Assembly: GCA_900444965.1 (NCBI GenBank)
Contig: UFRQ01000003.1
Span: 1,612,001-1,676,000, forward strand
Direction: 5' to 3'
Length of the DNA stretch: 64,000 nucleotides
Origin: [Actinobacillus] rossii
GTDB taxonomy: Bacteria; Pseudomonadota; Gammaproteobacteria; Enterobacterales; Pasteurellaceae
The notes under the pieces are model-generated. The model was not told the origin of the DNA. It made no database searches and saw only the letters and a program-made list of their open reading frames with translations. A program made the translations under genes and the position numbers. Positions 43,741-54,684 of this stretch are shown one piece after another; the stretch's first letter is position 1, and each line of letters starts with the position of its first letter.

Positions 43741-46341
43741 ATGAGTAAATCCTTGGTTATTGTGGAGTCGCCAGCCAAAGCGAAAACCATTAATAAATAT
43801 CTTGGTAGTAACTATGTCGTGAAATCAAGCGTTGGTCACATTCGTGATTTGCCAACGGCAGGGGCAGCAACGGGAGAAAAGGCAAAACCTATTTCAACTA
43901 AAGGCTTAAATGCGGATGAAAAAGCCCAAATTAAAGCAGAAAAAGAAAAAACAGCATTAGTTAAGCGTATGGGCGTTGATCCTTATCATGATTGGAAAGC
44001 AAACTACCAAATTTTACCCGGTAAGGAAAAAGTAGTTTCTGAACTGAAAGCATTGGCAAAAAAAGCCGATCATATCTATCTTGCAACCGACTTGGATAGA
44101 GAAGGAGAAGCAATAGCATGGCATTTACGCGAAGTGATTGGCGGTGATGAGAGCCGTTTTAGTCGTGTTGTATTTAATGAAATCACGAAAAACGCTATTA
44201 AACAAGCTTTTGAAAAGCCTGAACAATTAAATCTAGATCGTGTCAATGCACAACAAACGCGTCGCTTTTTAGATCGCGTGGTGGGCTTTATGGTGTCGCC
44301 ATTACTTTGGAAAAAAGTAGCGCGCGGATTATCTGCCGGTCGTGTGCAATCTGTGGCAGTAAAATTGTTGGTAGAGCGTGAACATGAAATTAAGGCATTT
44401 CGTCCTGAAGAATATTGGGAAGTCGCCGTTGATGTATTAACTGCTGCAAAAGAAAAAATTCGTTTAGATGTGACCGCACTTAAAGGCAAAAAATTTGCTC
44501 CACAAAACGAACAGCAAGCACAAAGTGCGGTGGAATTTTTAACAAAATCTGAGTATATCGTTTCGGATTTAGAAACCAAGCCAACGAGTTCGCGTCCACG
44601 TCCGCCGTTTATTACATCCACTTTGCAACAAGCGGCAAGCACACGTTTAGGTTTTAGTGTGAAAAAAACTATGATGATGGCACAGCGTTTGTATGAAGCG
44701 GGTTATATTACTTATATGCGTACAGATAGTACAAATTTAAGTCAAGATGCATTAAAGATGGTGCGTGGTTATATTGAAAACCAATTTGGTGGAGATTATT
44801 TACCAGCGAAACCTAATTTTTATTCTAGTAAAGAAAATGCACAAGAAGCCCACGAAGCTATTCGCCCATCTGATGTGAATGTATCAATGAATGATTTGGC
44901 AGGGCTCGAAAAAGATGCAGTTCGTTTATACGATTTAATTTGGCGTCAATTCGTCGCTTGTCAAATGCCGGCGGCACAATATGATAGTTCAACTTTAACC
45001 GTTATGGCGGGTGATTATGAATTAAAAGCCAAAGGGCGTATTTTACGTTTTGACGGTTGGACAAAAGTGTTGCCTCAAACAGGTAAATCGCCGGAAGATC
45101 AAGAATTGCCAGCGATTTCATTAAATCATCAATTGAAATTAAAAGACGTATTACCAAGCCAACATTTCACTAAACCACCTGCACGTTACACAGAAGCAGC
45201 ATTGGTTAAGGAATTAGAGAAACGCGGTATAGGTCGTCCTTCAACGTATGCGGCAATTATTTCAACGATCCAAGAGCGTGGGTATGTTCGTACAGAAAAT
45301 CGTCGTTTTTATGCAGAAAAAATGGGCGAAATTGTGACTGATCGTCTTAATCAATCGTTTGGCGATTTGATGAATTATGATTTTACCGCCAATATGGAAG
45401 ACACGCTGGATAAGATTGCGAATGGTTCAAAAGATTGGAAAGTAGAATTAAATCAATTTTTTAAAGATTTTTCCAGCCAATTAAGCAAAGCGGAGTTAGA
45501 TGAAATTGAAGGCGGTATGCAACCAAATAGTATCGTACCAACGGATATTGATTGCCCAACCTGTGGACGGAAAATGGCAATTCGTACAGCAAGTACAGGC
45601 GTATTTTTAGGTTGTACCGGTTATGCGTTACCACCGAAAGAACGTTGTAAAACAACAATGAACCTTATTCCAGAAACGGAATTATTAAATGTATTGGATA
45701 GTGAAACAGAAACAAAGGCTTTAATGGCCCGCAAACGTTGTCCAAAATGTGATGCCGCAATGGACAGTTATTTGATTGATCCTGCTCGTAAGTTACATAT
45801 CTGCGGTAATAACCCAAATTGTGATGGATACGTTGTAGAGCAGGGTACATTTAAGATTAAAGGTTATGATGGTCCGATTGTTGAATGTGATAAATGTGGT
45901 GCGGATATGCACTTAAAATTAGGGCGTTTCGGTAAATATATGGCATGCACAAGCTGCGATAATACACGTAAAATTTTAAAAAATGGTGAAGTCGCACCGC
46001 CGAAAGAAGAGCCTATTGCATTTCCTGAATTAAAATGTGAAAAAGCTGACGCGTATTTTGTATTGCGTGATAGCGCAGTAGGCGTATTTATGTCAGCCCA
46101 TAATTTCCCTAAAGTGCGTGAAAGTCGAGCAGCAAAAGTGGCAGAGTTAGCCAAATACCGAGATCGTCTGCCGGCTAAATTCCAATACTTAGCTGATGCG
46201 CCTACACAGGATCCTGATGGCAATGAAGCGATTATTCGGTTTAGTCGAAAAGAAAAACGTCAATATATTACTTCAGAGAAAAATGGCAAACAAACCAAGT
46301 GGCTCTTAAATTATATTGATGGGAAATGGGCTGAAAAATAG
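43741..46341 (+). CDS. topA: DNA topoisomerase I
   Basis: 866 residues, normal for TopA. The Toprim domain begins [19 protein letters not shown] and contains the acidic DLDREGEA motif. The active-site tyrosine is Y325 ([11 protein letters not shown]). [19 protein letters not shown] follows, then three or four C-terminal zinc-ribbon units ([38 protein letters not shown]). It relaxes negative supercoils. Full length with no damage. Confidence 0.97.
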   Translation: MSKSLVIVESPAKAKTINKYLGSNYVVKSSVGHIRDLPTAGAATGEKAKPISTKGLNADEKAQIKAEKEKTALVKRMGVDPYHDWKANYQILPGKEKVVSELKALAKKADHIYLATDLDREGEAIAWHLREVIGGDESRFSRVVFNEITKNAIKQAFEKPEQLNLDRVNAQQTRRFLDRVVGFMVSPLLWKKVARGLSAGRVQSVAVKLLVEREHEIKAFRPEEYWEVAVDVLTAAKEKIRLDVTALKGKKFAPQNEQQAQSAVEFLTKSEYIVSDLETKPTSSRPRPPFITSTLQQAASTRLGFSVKKTMMMAQRLYEAGYITYMRTDSTNLSQDALKMVRGYIENQFGGDYLPAKPNFYSSKENAQEAHEAIRPSDVNVSMNDLAGLEKDAVRLYDLIWRQFVACQMPAAQYDSSTLTVMAGDYELKAKGRILRFDGWTKVLPQTGKSPEDQELPAISLNHQLKLKDVLPSQHFTKPPARYTEAALVKELEKRGIGRPSTYAAIISTIQERGYVRTENRRFYAEKMGEIVTDRLNQSFGDLMNYDFTANMEDTLDKIANGSKDWKVELNQFFKDFSSQLSKAELDEIEGGMQPNSIVPTDIDCPTCGRKMAIRTASTGVFLGCTGYALPPKERCKTTMNLIPETELLNVLDSETETKALMARKRCPKCDAAMDSYLIDPARKLHICGNNPNCDGYVVEQGTFKIKGYDGPIVECDKCGADMHLKLGRFGKYMACTSCDNTRKILKNGEVAPPKEEPIAFPELKCEKADAYFVLRDSAVGVFMSAHNFPKVRESRAAKVAELAKYRDRLPAKFQYLADAPTQDPDGNEAIIRFSRKEKRQYITSEKNGKQTKWLLNYIDGKWAEK

Positions 46342-46530
46342 TATTAATAGTGAGAGCATAGAACTCGTGTAGTTAATCTTGTTTTACAAAAATAAAAAAT
46401 TTTGTGATCTAGGTAACAGTTTTTAGTTTTGAACGTTGCGAAAAACGAGAAAATCCCTGATGATTGGTGGCGACAGAGGAAATGAGGCATTAGTCTTGTT
46501 GTGTTGTTAAGCGGCCGAAAGGGGATATGG

Positions 46531-46740
46531 ATGGAAGTAGGTGTTGTAAAATGGTTTAATAATGCCAAAGGATTTGGCTTTATTAACGCAGAAGGTAGTG
46601 AAGATGATATTTTTGCACATTTTTCGGTGATAGAAATGGATGGCTATCGCTCTCTCAAAGCAGGACAGAAAGTCAACTTTGAAGTTGTGCATGGCGAAAA
46701 AGGTTCGCACGCTACTAAAATTATTCCTGTTACAGAATAG
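46531..46740 (+). CDS. cspD: Cold-shock-domain protein, CspD type
   Basis: 69 residues from the ATG at 46531 behind GGGGAT; the frame's earlier start is rejected. RNP1 (NAKGFGFI) and RNP2 (DIFAHFSVI) are present, with the shorter C-terminal pattern of CspD (GYRSLKAGQKVNFEVVHGEKGSHA). It binds single-stranded DNA or RNA. CspD in E. coli blocks replication in stationary phase; that role is presumed here. Confidence 0.88.
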   Translation: MEVGVVKWFNNAKGFGFINAEGSEDDIFAHFSVIEMDGYRSLKAGQKVNFEVVHGEKGSHATKIIPVTE

Positions 46741-46803
46741 GAGGTTATATTCAACTATTAAATGTCGATTCTAGTTTCACAAGAACATTCCCTATAAATA
46801 ATT

Positions 46804-46837
46804 AAAAAGGCAAACATCTCCAGGTTTGTCTTTTTTT
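46804..46837 (+). terminator. Terminator after cspD
   Basis: Stem AAAGGCAAAC / GTTTGTCTTT with a G-T pair and a T run, about 65 bases beyond the cspD stop. Confidence 0.75.
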
Positions 46838-46846
46838 ATACTAAAA

Positions 46847-46874
46847 AAGGCAACATTTAATGTAATGTTGCCTT
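46847..46874. terminator. Second hairpin between cspD and the outer-membrane factor gene
   Basis: Perfect 11-bp stem AAGGCAACATT / AATGTTGCCTT with a 6-base loop. It probably terminates the leftward gene that ended here before IS copy E was inserted 15 bases away. Confidence 0.75.
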
Positions 46875-46889
46875 ACTTTTATGATAAAG

Positions 46890-48090
46890 TGTAGAAGATC
46901 AAACCTAATCTGACAGTCCCCGTTTAAAATTACCGTGTCTGTCAGATTAATTTGAGCTTAAATTCTTTTCTGCCCAAATCCCTTTTCCATCAAGTAATGT
47001 TGCCATCGGTGTTCTGCCACAGCACATTTTTCCTTGATGTGTTCGATGGTGATTATAATACATTAACCACTCATCTAAATCAGCTTGTAATGTCGCTAAA
47101 TCCGTATATATTTTCTTCCTAAATGCGACTTGGTAAAATTCTTGTAAGATAGTCTTATGAAAACGTTCACAGATACCATTCGTCTGTGGATGCTTCACTT
47201 TCGTTTTAGTATGCTCTATGTCATTTATCGCTAAATAAAGCTCATAATCGTGATTTTCCACTTTGCCACAATATTCACTGCCACGGTCGGTGAGAATACG
47301 CAACATCGGTAATCCTTGGGCTTCAAAGAACGGCAGGACTTTATCATTGAGCATATCTGCAGCGGCAATTGCGGTTTTCATTGTGTAGAGCTTTGCAAAA
47401 GCAACTTTACTATAAGTATCAACAAATGTTTGCTGATAAATGCGTCCAACACCTTTTAAATTACCTACATAAAAGGTATCTTGTGAACCTAAATAGCCCG
47501 GATGAGCGGTTTCAATTTCTCCACTCGATATATCATCCTCTTTCTTACGTTCCAAGGCTTGGACTTGACTTTCATTTAGAATAATGCCTTTCTCAGCTAC
47601 TTCTTTCTCTAGTGCATTTAAACGCTGTTTAAAGTTAGCAAGATTATGACGTAGCCAAATGGAACGAACACCACCGGCTGAAACAAACACACCTTGCTTG
47701 CGAAGTTCGTTACTCACTCGAACTTGTCCGTAAGCTGGAAAATCTAGGGCAAATTTTACAACAGCTTGCTCAATGTGCTCGTCTACTCTATTTTTGATAT
47801 TCGGTACCCGACGAGTTTGATTAAGTAATGCTTCAACACCACCTTGCTCTACGGCTTGTTGATAGCGATAGAATGTATCTCGGCTCATTCCCATCGCTTT
47901 ACAAGCTTGAGAAATGTTTCCGAGTTCTTCTGCTAAATTGAGTAAACCGGTCTTGTGTTTAATGAGCGGATTGTTAGAATAAAACATGAGAGTTTCCTTT
48001 TTTGTTTAGATTGAATTTTAGACACTCATATTCTAAACGGGAAACTCTCATTTTTATAATGATTTGTCAGATCAAGTCTGATCTTCTACA
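46890..48090 (-). mobile_element. IS481-type insertion sequence, copy E
   Basis: 1201 bases, full length, leftward. GATAAAG is duplicated directly at 46883-46889 and 48091-48097, a clean 7-bp target duplication. This is the only copy here that looks like an undisturbed insertion. It landed between the hairpin at 46847 and the end of the outer-membrane factor gene. Confidence 0.95.
46947..47987 (-). CDS. IS481-family transposase (copy E)
   Basis: 346 residues, intact, same HTH and DDE triad as the other copies. Its protein sequence equals copy A as far as I can compare by eye. Confidence 0.92.
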   Translation of the reverse strand: MFYSNNPLIKHKTGLLNLAEELGNISQACKAMGMSRDTFYRYQQAVEQGGVEALLNQTRRVPNIKNRVDEHIEQAVVKFALDFPAYGQVRVSNELRKQGVFVSAGGVRSIWLRHNLANFKQRLNALEKEVAEKGIILNESQVQALERKKEDDISSGEIETAHPGYLGSQDTFYVGNLKGVGRIYQQTFVDTYSKVAFAKLYTMKTAIAAADMLNDKVLPFFEAQGLPMLRILTDRGSEYCGKVENHDYELYLAINDIEHTKTKVKHPQTNGICERFHKTILQEFYQVAFRKKIYTDLATLQADLDEWLMYYNHHRTHQGKMCCGRTPMATLLDGKGIWAEKNLSSN

Positions 48091-48111
48091 GATAAAGTGC
48101 GGTCAAAATAG

Positions 48112-49485
48112 TTAATATTTTGGTGAGTAATAACCACCCATTGCACTATAAATCGCATTTTCGTTCTGAATGACACTGTATTTTGCATTTAGAATAGAGA
48201 CTTGCGATGTTTTTTCTGTATTTGCGGCATTTAACCATTCGCGAAGTTCTGACACACCCGCATCATAACGGTTTTTGTAATATTGGGTGATTCGTTGATC
48301 GTATTCATATTTTTTCTTCAAATTATTGTAAGTTTGAAACGATTGATTATAGGCAAAATAATTGGTATCAATTTCATTTAATGCAGTCGTAATGCCTTTT
48401 TCATAGTTAATACGTGCAGTATCATAAGCGGCTTCTGAAATTTTCACATTCCATTTGACATGGTTCCAATCTAGGAATGGAAGGCTAATACCTAATGTTC
48501 CCGCCGCGATTGGTTTTTCAAATGCATTGCTTACTTTATTGTTGCTTGATGACATCGAACCACCGAGTGAAATTGTTGGGAACCATGATTTTTGCATCGC
48601 TTTGGCATCTTTAAATGCACTACTTAAGCGGAATAAATTTCCTTTTACATCAGGACGATTTGCAATAGTAGCAACAGGTACATTTAAATTAATGCCTGTA
48701 TTTTTCACATTCAGAATATGTGGGAAACTGATATTTAGCGGCGCACTCGGTTTTAGATTTAACAAGTTACGTAAGGTTTGTTCCGCCGTTTTACGCTGTG
48801 TTTCATACGTAATCAAATTATTACGAGCCGTTAATACAGCTTGTGTCGCTTGATCTGTGCTTGCACGATCTTCAACGCCTGCATTTAAGCGATTTTGCAT
48901 AATACTATTAATGCGGCTATAGTAATTAATCGTATCTTTTGTTGCCGCAATAGCATCGTTTAAATAAGCGATTTGGTAATAGGTCACCACCACAGAGTTA
49001 ATCAATGAAAGGCGTGTTGCTTCTAAGTCCTGCTGAGTTGCTTTATATGTCCATTCTCCCGCATCTGCTGCGTCTGCTAGACGACGCCATAAGTCAAGCG
49101 TATAACTTACACTTAATGTACCGCCATGGCTAATGGTTGAGTTTGCACCCGTATCAGTTCGGCGTGATGCAGAAGATGAGCCAGAACCACTGAAACTTGG
49201 TACTAAGTCCGCTCCCAATAAATTCGCTTGATAGAGTGCAGAGTTCACGGAAATCGCAGCTTTCGCTAAATCTTTGTTATTGAGTAAGGCTTGTTCAACA
49301 ACGCGATTTAATTGCGGATCATTGTACAATGACCACCAATTTTCTTTGATGTTATATTGATTGGTGATTTCAGCATATTGTTGGTAATCTTCTTGGCTTG
49401 CTTTATAGCTATCATCAATATTTGCACAGCCCACAAGTGCCGTTGAAAGCACTACGCTGAATGCAATTTTGCTCAGTTTTAACAT
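48112..49485 (-). CDS. TolC-like outer-membrane efflux factor (lipoprotein)
   Basis: 457 residues from the ATG at 49483-49485 with GAAGGA 8 bases upstream. The signal ends in a lipobox (STALVGC), as in NodT/CusC-type factors. Two OEP repeats follow: ENWWSLYNDPQLNRVVEQALLNNKDLAKAA early, and NRPDVKGNLFRLSSAF with DWNHVKWNVKISEAAYDTARINYEK later. It provides the outer-membrane channel for the adjacent MacAB pump. A palindrome at 49566-49583 in front matches one before macA, suggesting shared control. The stop lies 14 bases from IS copy E's duplicated target. Confidence 0.9.
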   Translation of the reverse strand: MLKLSKIAFSVVLSTALVGCANIDDSYKASQEDYQQYAEITNQYNIKENWWSLYNDPQLNRVVEQALLNNKDLAKAAISVNSALYQANLLGADLVPSFSGSGSSSASRRTDTGANSTISHGGTLSVSYTLDLWRRLADAADAGEWTYKATQQDLEATRLSLINSVVVTYYQIAYLNDAIAATKDTINYYSRINSIMQNRLNAGVEDRASTDQATQAVLTARNNLITYETQRKTAEQTLRNLLNLKPSAPLNISFPHILNVKNTGINLNVPVATIANRPDVKGNLFRLSSAFKDAKAMQKSWFPTISLGGSMSSSNNKVSNAFEKPIAAGTLGISLPFLDWNHVKWNVKISEAAYDTARINYEKGITTALNEIDTNYFAYNQSFQTYNNLKKKYEYDQRITQYYKNRYDAGVSELREWLNAANTEKTSQVSILNAKYSVIQNENAIYSAMGGYYSPKY

Positions 49486-49565
49486 AAAGGTTTCCTTCAA
49501 AATATGGGAAAAGTGCGGTCAAAAATTCACGGTTTTTTTGAACGCACTTAGTTAGTCAATTCATT

Positions 49566-49583
49566 AATGAACGTTCGTTCATT
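49566..49583. promoter_or_regulatory. TetR-type operator before the outer-membrane factor gene
   Basis: AATGAACGTTCGTTCATT is an 18-base palindrome with a TT centre. Its core TGAACnnnnGTTCA recurs at 52873-52886 before macA. It lies 80-100 bases upstream of the gene. Confidence 0.65.
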
Positions 49584-49620
49584 TTGCTGTGTATTGTAAC
49601 AGAAAAATAAAATAATTCTA

Positions 49621-51552
49621 CTATTCACGGGCTAATGCAGTAATTGGATCTAGTTGGGCCGCTTTTTTCGCTGGCATATAACCAAATACCACGCCGATTA
49701 ATGTTGAGAATAACACGGCAGCTACGATAGAAAAGGTCGAAAATGACATCGGGAAATCACTGATAAACAGGTTAAATAAAATCCCAATAATTAAAGACAG
49801 CAAAATCCCCGACACACCACCAATCATACAAATTAGCACGGCTTCAATTAAAAATTGTTGCAAAATATTGCTACGCCGAGCGCCAATAGCCATACGTACC
49901 CCAATTTCTTTTGTTCGTTCAGTCACTGAAACTAACATAATATTCATAACACCAATTCCACCAACGATAAGTGAAATAAAGGCAATCGATGAAATTAAGA
50001 GTTTCATCGTGCCTGTTGTACTTTCAATCGTTTGTTTGATCGTATCGCTATTCATAATAAAGAAGTCTTTTTTACCATGACGTAGAGTTAAATATTCAGT
50101 TAAGCTTTTTTCAGCTACCGTAGTATTAACTTGGTCGTTAATTTTCACTGTGATTGAACCGATCTTTGTTCCCCCTGTCACTTTATTCATCACAGTCGTA
50201 TAAGGCGCATAAATATTTAAAGAACTGCTAGCACCGCCCATTTTTCTATCTGTCACAACACCGATAATACGGAATGGACGTTTAGCAAACATCACGATTT
50301 TACCTAGTGGATCTTCATTGGGAAAAATAGATTTTTGTGCACTCTCATCTAATAACGCGACTTGAGCATTTTCTGCGACTTCTTGTGCGGTAATAGAACG
50401 CCCTTGTTTCAATTTCATTCCTTCTACATCAAAATATTGCTCACCGATCCCTTTGAGATTTGTGGATGTAAAAGATCGGTTACCATAAATCAAGAGCCCA
50501 CTTGATGAACTATTAGGCGTTACACTTTGCACATAACTTTGTTTTGCCAACGCATTGGCATCATTTACCGTTAAATTTTGCATTTGTTCTGCGCGTCGAT
50601 CACCAAAACCTGTCCCATTAAAAATGGTCATCGTATTTGTACCTAACCCATTAATATTAGACAGAATTTTTTGTTGTGAACCATTTCCTAACGCCACAAC
50701 GGAAACCACAGAAGTAATACCGATAATAATACCAAGCATCGTCAGTAACGAACGCATTTTATGGGCAATAATGGCACTAACCGACATACGAAAGGCTTCG
50801 ATCAATTGGTCTTTGCTGAAACCAAAACGTAATTTAGAAACACGATCATTTTTCACCGCACTTTGAACCGGATTTTTCTGCGTGTCACCAATAATTTCGC
50901 CATCTTTAATTTCAATTACCCGATTAGCCGTTGCAGCAATATCGCGATCGTGGGTCACCATAATAATGGTATGCCCTTCGTGGTGTAATTGGCTTAAAAT
51001 CTGCATCACATTTTGCCCACTGGCGCTATCTAATGCGCCTGTAGGTTCATCTGCCAGAATAATTTCACCGCCATTCATCAGCGCGCGGGCTATACTTACA
51101 CGTTGTTGCTGTCCGCCTGAAAGTTGGTTGGGTTTATTTTGTTCCTTGCTTTCAAGACCTAGTTTTTTCAGTAACTCTTGAGCGTGCGCCAAACGTTCTG
51201 ACTGAGATTTTCCTGCATAGATTGCAGGTAATGCTACGTTTTCTTGAGCAGTGAGTGACGAAAGTAGGTTATAACGTTGGAAAATAAACCCAAATTTTTG
51301 GCTGCGCAAATCTGAGAGTTGATCGGCTGAAAGCTCAACCGTTTCTTTTCCATCAATTTTGTAAGAGCCATTACTTGCGGTATCTAAGCAGCCAATGATA
51401 TTCATCAGCGTTGATTTTCCCGAGCCGGATTGTCCGATAATGGCAACAAAATCACCTTTTTCGATATTAAGGGAAACATCTTTCAAAATATGAACGCGAT
51501 TTTCACCTTCACCGAAATAGCGATTTAAGTTTTTAATTTCAATAATATTCAT
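49621..51552 (-). CDS. macB: MacB macrolide/peptide export ATPase-permease
   Basis: 643 residues (E. coli MacB 648). The N-terminal ABC domain has Walker A GQSGSGKST, signature LSGGQQQRVSIARALM, Walker B IILADEPTGALD and the switch His in MVTHDRD. A first membrane helix (about 270-295), a large periplasmic domain and three more helices near the C-terminus follow, ending MPAKKAAQLDPITALARE. It drives export of macrolides, peptides or similar through MacA and an outer-membrane channel. It lies 28 bases after macA. Confidence 0.96.
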   Translation of the reverse strand: MNIIEIKNLNRYFGEGENRVHILKDVSLNIEKGDFVAIIGQSGSGKSTLMNIIGCLDTASNGSYKIDGKETVELSADQLSDLRSQKFGFIFQRYNLLSSLTAQENVALPAIYAGKSQSERLAHAQELLKKLGLESKEQNKPNQLSGGQQQRVSIARALMNGGEIILADEPTGALDSASGQNVMQILSQLHHEGHTIIMVTHDRDIAATANRVIEIKDGEIIGDTQKNPVQSAVKNDRVSKLRFGFSKDQLIEAFRMSVSAIIAHKMRSLLTMLGIIIGITSVVSVVALGNGSQQKILSNINGLGTNTMTIFNGTGFGDRRAEQMQNLTVNDANALAKQSYVQSVTPNSSSSGLLIYGNRSFTSTNLKGIGEQYFDVEGMKLKQGRSITAQEVAENAQVALLDESAQKSIFPNEDPLGKIVMFAKRPFRIIGVVTDRKMGGASSSLNIYAPYTTVMNKVTGGTKIGSITVKINDQVNTTVAEKSLTEYLTLRHGKKDFFIMNSDTIKQTIESTTGTMKLLISSIAFISLIVGGIGVMNIMLVSVTERTKEIGVRMAIGARRSNILQQFLIEAVLICMIGGVSGILLSLIIGILFNLFISDFPMSFSTFSIVAAVLFSTLIGVVFGYMPAKKAAQLDPITALARE

Positions 51553-51579
51553 GAAAATTTACCGTTTTCTAACCGCACT

Positions 51580-52770
51580 TTAGAACATACGCGGGCCACG
51601 TCCCGTTGTTCCGACTTTCTCGCCCGCAGCGACTTGTGAAACAATCACTTTTTCGCCTTCGGCTAAGCCAGATTTGATTTCAGTTTGGAAGTCATTTTGT
51701 ACACCAATTTCGACTTCGCGTTCTTCCGATTGGTTTTGGTCGTTCAGCACATGAACAATATACTTATTGCCATTTTTTTGTATCGCCATATTTGAGACAG
51801 TTAAAACCCCTTTTGCCGCGGCAATTTTGATCGTATTTTCAGTTGTCATTCCAATACGTAATACGCCGTCGGGATTATCCACTTCTATATTGGCATAATA
51901 ATAAATCGCGGATGTTGATGATGAGGAAGAAGACGACGAAGAACTACTTGAACTGGTTGAACTCGCGTCTGTATCATCTGTAGTGGCGGGATCAACACTG
52001 CCAATCACCGCGTGATATTTGGTTTTACTGTCAGACAAAATTGTGAATTCTACTTCTTGACCGGCTTTTACCTTAGTAATATCGCCTTCAGAAATCTCAG
52101 GTTTAATCAACATTTTTTGCAAATTCGCAACGGTTACAATTGTCGGTGTTGTTTGATTTGCGTTTACTGTTTGACCTTCTGAAATCGGTGTAGAAATTAC
52201 TGTGCCATCAATTGGCGAGGTGATTTTGGTGTATCCCACATTGGTTTCTGCCGTATTGACTTCAATTTCAGCTTGTTTAATGGATTCTTGCAACGCATCA
52301 ATTTCTGCTTTCGCGGCATCAAGTGTATTTTTCGCCGTGTTGACGTCATCCAATGATGTTGATTGCAATTTATAAAGTTTAGATAGACGAGTATAGCTTG
52401 ATTGTGCCACATTATAAGCAGTTTGTTTTGCTTTCAATTGAGCTTGGTAACTGGCTAATGCGGCTTTGGCTTTATTGAGTGTATTGATTTGTGTTGTTGA
52501 ATCAATATCTGCAATCAAATCGCCTTTTTTCACTTGTTGTCCTAATTTGACATAAAGTTTAATGATTTTCCCTGATACCTGTGCACCCACATCGACTTCA
52601 TTTGAACTTTCAATAGAACCTGAAGCTACAACGTTTTTTTCCACATCACCGCGTATGACATTTTCAGTTAAAAAGGTTGGCGCTTGTTCGCTGTTAGACA
52701 TAAAAAAATACGTACCGCCAGCAACAATCGCTGCTAATAATAAAATAGCAAGAGTTTTCTTTTTCATCAT
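51580..52770 (-). CDS. macA: MacA periplasmic adaptor, with a poly-serine insert
   Basis: 396 residues. An N-terminal membrane helix (LAILLLAAIVAGGTYFFM) is followed by the lipoyl-like half (VDVGAQVSGKIIKLYVKLGQQVKKGDLIADID), a coiled-coil hairpin (about 80-170), the second lipoyl half and beta-barrel domains. It couples MacB to the outer-membrane factor. In the barrel region, around residues 265-290, a run of 13 serines within DASST...TSAIYY is inserted. It is coded by five different serine codons, so it is not simple slippage. An operator-like palindrome is upstream. Confidence 0.95.
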   Translation of the reverse strand: MMKKKTLAILLLAAIVAGGTYFFMSNSEQAPTFLTENVIRGDVEKNVVASGSIESSNEVDVGAQVSGKIIKLYVKLGQQVKKGDLIADIDSTTQINTLNKAKAALASYQAQLKAKQTAYNVAQSSYTRLSKLYKLQSTSLDDVNTAKNTLDAAKAEIDALQESIKQAEIEVNTAETNVGYTKITSPIDGTVISTPISEGQTVNANQTTPTIVTVANLQKMLIKPEISEGDITKVKAGQEVEFTILSDSKTKYHAVIGSVDPATTDDTDASSTSSSSSSSSSSSSSTSAIYYYANIEVDNPDGVLRIGMTTENTIKIAAAKGVLTVSNMAIQKNGNKYIVHVLNDQNQSEEREVEIGVQNDFQTEIKSGLAEGEKVIVSQVAAGEKVGTTGRGPRMF

Positions 52771-52872
52771 TTTTCCACGTTAGATAATTTGCATAGAGTA
52801 TAAAAAGAGAAGCTTAAGAATTTCTTAAGATCAGGATAAAGGCGATGACTATGGCTTTTATGACCATAGTTA

Positions 52873-52886
52873 TGAACAATCGTTCA
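52873..52886. promoter_or_regulatory. TetR-type operator before macA
   Basis: TGAACAATCGTTCA, same TGAACnnnnGTTCA core as at 49568-49581. It lies about 103 bases upstream of the macA start. The regulator gene is not in the window. Confidence 0.6.
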
Positions 52887-53013
52887 GTTCCATAAATATG
52901 TGGCGAATTTTAGCATAGTTCCCTTTAAAACGAGTAAAAAAACAACCGCACTTTAAATCTCCCCATAAAACCTGTAGAATACAAGGAATTTTTTAACGAA
53001 ATACGAAAGACTT

Positions 53014-54684
53014 ATGGCAACAGAAAATCTCGACGTAAATGGCGAAGAACATCGCCCAACGAATTTTATCCGTCAAGTTATTGATGAAGATCTCGCGAAT
53101 GGAAAACATACCCGCGTACAAACCCGTTTTCCGCCTGAACCAAATGGCTATTTGCATATTGGCCACGCTAAATCTATTTGTTTAAATTTTGGCATTGCTC
53201 AAGATTATCAAGGCTTTTGCAATCTACGCTTTGATGACACCAATCCTGTTAAAGAAGATGTGGAATATGTGGATTCAATTAAACAAGATGTAGAATGGCT
53301 TGGTTTTAAATGGCATGGTGACGTGCATTATGCGTCAGATTATTTTGATCAGCTCTATGGTTATGCCATTGAGTTAATCAACAAAGGGTTGGCGTATGTT
53401 GATGAATTATCACCCGAAGAAATGCGTGAATATCGTGGCACATTAACGGAACCAGGTAAAAACAGTCCTTATCGTGAGCGTAGTGTAGAAGAAAATTTGG
53501 CGTTATTTGAAAAAATGAAAAACGGCGAATTTGAAGAAGGAAAAGCTTGTTTACGAGCTAAAATTGATATGGCATCGCCATTTATGGTGATGCGCGATCC
53601 TGTGCTTTATCGCGTAAAATTTGCTAGTCATCACCAAACCGGTGACAAATGGTGCATTTATCCAATGTACGATTTTACCCATTGTATTTCGGATGCCCTT
53701 GAGCGTATTACGCATTCATTGTGTACATTAGAATTCCAAGATAACCGCCGTTTATACGACTGGGTACTCGAGCATATTTCTATTGAACGTCCATTACCAC
53801 ACCAATATGAATTTTCGCGTTTAAATTTAGAAGGTACGTTAACGTCTAAACGTAAATTGCTAAAATTAGTTGAAGAAGGTGTCGTGGACGGTTGGGACGA
53901 TCCGCGTATGCCAACTATTTCAGGTTTACGCCGCCGTGGTTATACACCAGCGTCGTTGCGTGAATTCTGTCGTCGTATTGGCGTAACTAAACAAGATAAC
54001 GTCGTCGAATATTCCGCGCTTGAAAGTTGTATTCGTGATGATTTAAACGTTAATGCGCCACGCGCAATGGCAGTGATCAATCCATTAAAAATTGTGATTG
54101 AAAACCTAGAAAATAGCGAAATTTTGACCGCACCTAATCACCCAAATCGCGAAGAATTAGGTACGCGTCAATTACCGTTCACCAAAGAACTTTATATTGA
54201 CCAAGCGGACTTCCGCGAAGAAGCGAACAAACAATACAAACGCTTAGTGTTAGGCAAAGAAGTGCGTTTACGTAATGCTTATGTGATTAAAGCTGAACGG
54301 GTAGAAAAAGATGCAGCCGGCAACATTGTATGCGTTTATTGCACTTACGATCCGGAAACCTTAGGCAAAAATCCGGCAGATGGTCGTAAAGTTAAAGGGG
54401 TTATCCAATGGGTTTCTGCAACAGAGAATCATCCTGCAGAATTCCGTCAATACGGTCGCTTATTTGATATGCCAAATCCAGGGGCTGAAGACGATATTAT
54501 TGCCGCAATTAATCCCCATTCTTTAGTGGTAAAACACGGATTTGTAGAGAAAAGCTTAGGCAAGGCTGAAGCAGAAAAAGCCTATCAGTTTGAACGCGAA
54601 GGTTATTATTGTGCAGACAGTAAAGATAGTCACGCCGAACATTTAGTATTTAATTTAACAGTGAGTTTAAAAGAAGGATTTTAA
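53014..54684 (+). CDS. glnS: Glutaminyl-tRNA synthetase
   Basis: 556 residues (E. coli 554). Class I signatures: [17 protein letters not shown] (HIGH) and the KMSKS variant [11 protein letters not shown]. Other family stretches are [40 protein letters not shown] and [17 protein letters not shown]; a beta-barrel anticodon domain fills the C-terminal part. Charges tRNA-Gln. Full length. Confidence 0.97.
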   Translation: MATENLDVNGEEHRPTNFIRQVIDEDLANGKHTRVQTRFPPEPNGYLHIGHAKSICLNFGIAQDYQGFCNLRFDDTNPVKEDVEYVDSIKQDVEWLGFKWHGDVHYASDYFDQLYGYAIELINKGLAYVDELSPEEMREYRGTLTEPGKNSPYRERSVEENLALFEKMKNGEFEEGKACLRAKIDMASPFMVMRDPVLYRVKFASHHQTGDKWCIYPMYDFTHCISDALERITHSLCTLEFQDNRRLYDWVLEHISIERPLPHQYEFSRLNLEGTLTSKRKLLKLVEEGVVDGWDDPRMPTISGLRRRGYTPASLREFCRRIGVTKQDNVVEYSALESCIRDDLNVNAPRAMAVINPLKIVIENLENSEILTAPNHPNREELGTRQLPFTKELYIDQADFREEANKQYKRLVLGKEVRLRNAYVIKAERVEKDAAGNIVCVYCTYDPETLGKNPADGRKVKGVIQWVSATENHPAEFRQYGRLFDMPNPGAEDDIIAAINPHSLVVKHGFVEKSLGKAEAEKAYQFEREGYYCADSKDSHAEHLVFNLTVSLKEGF

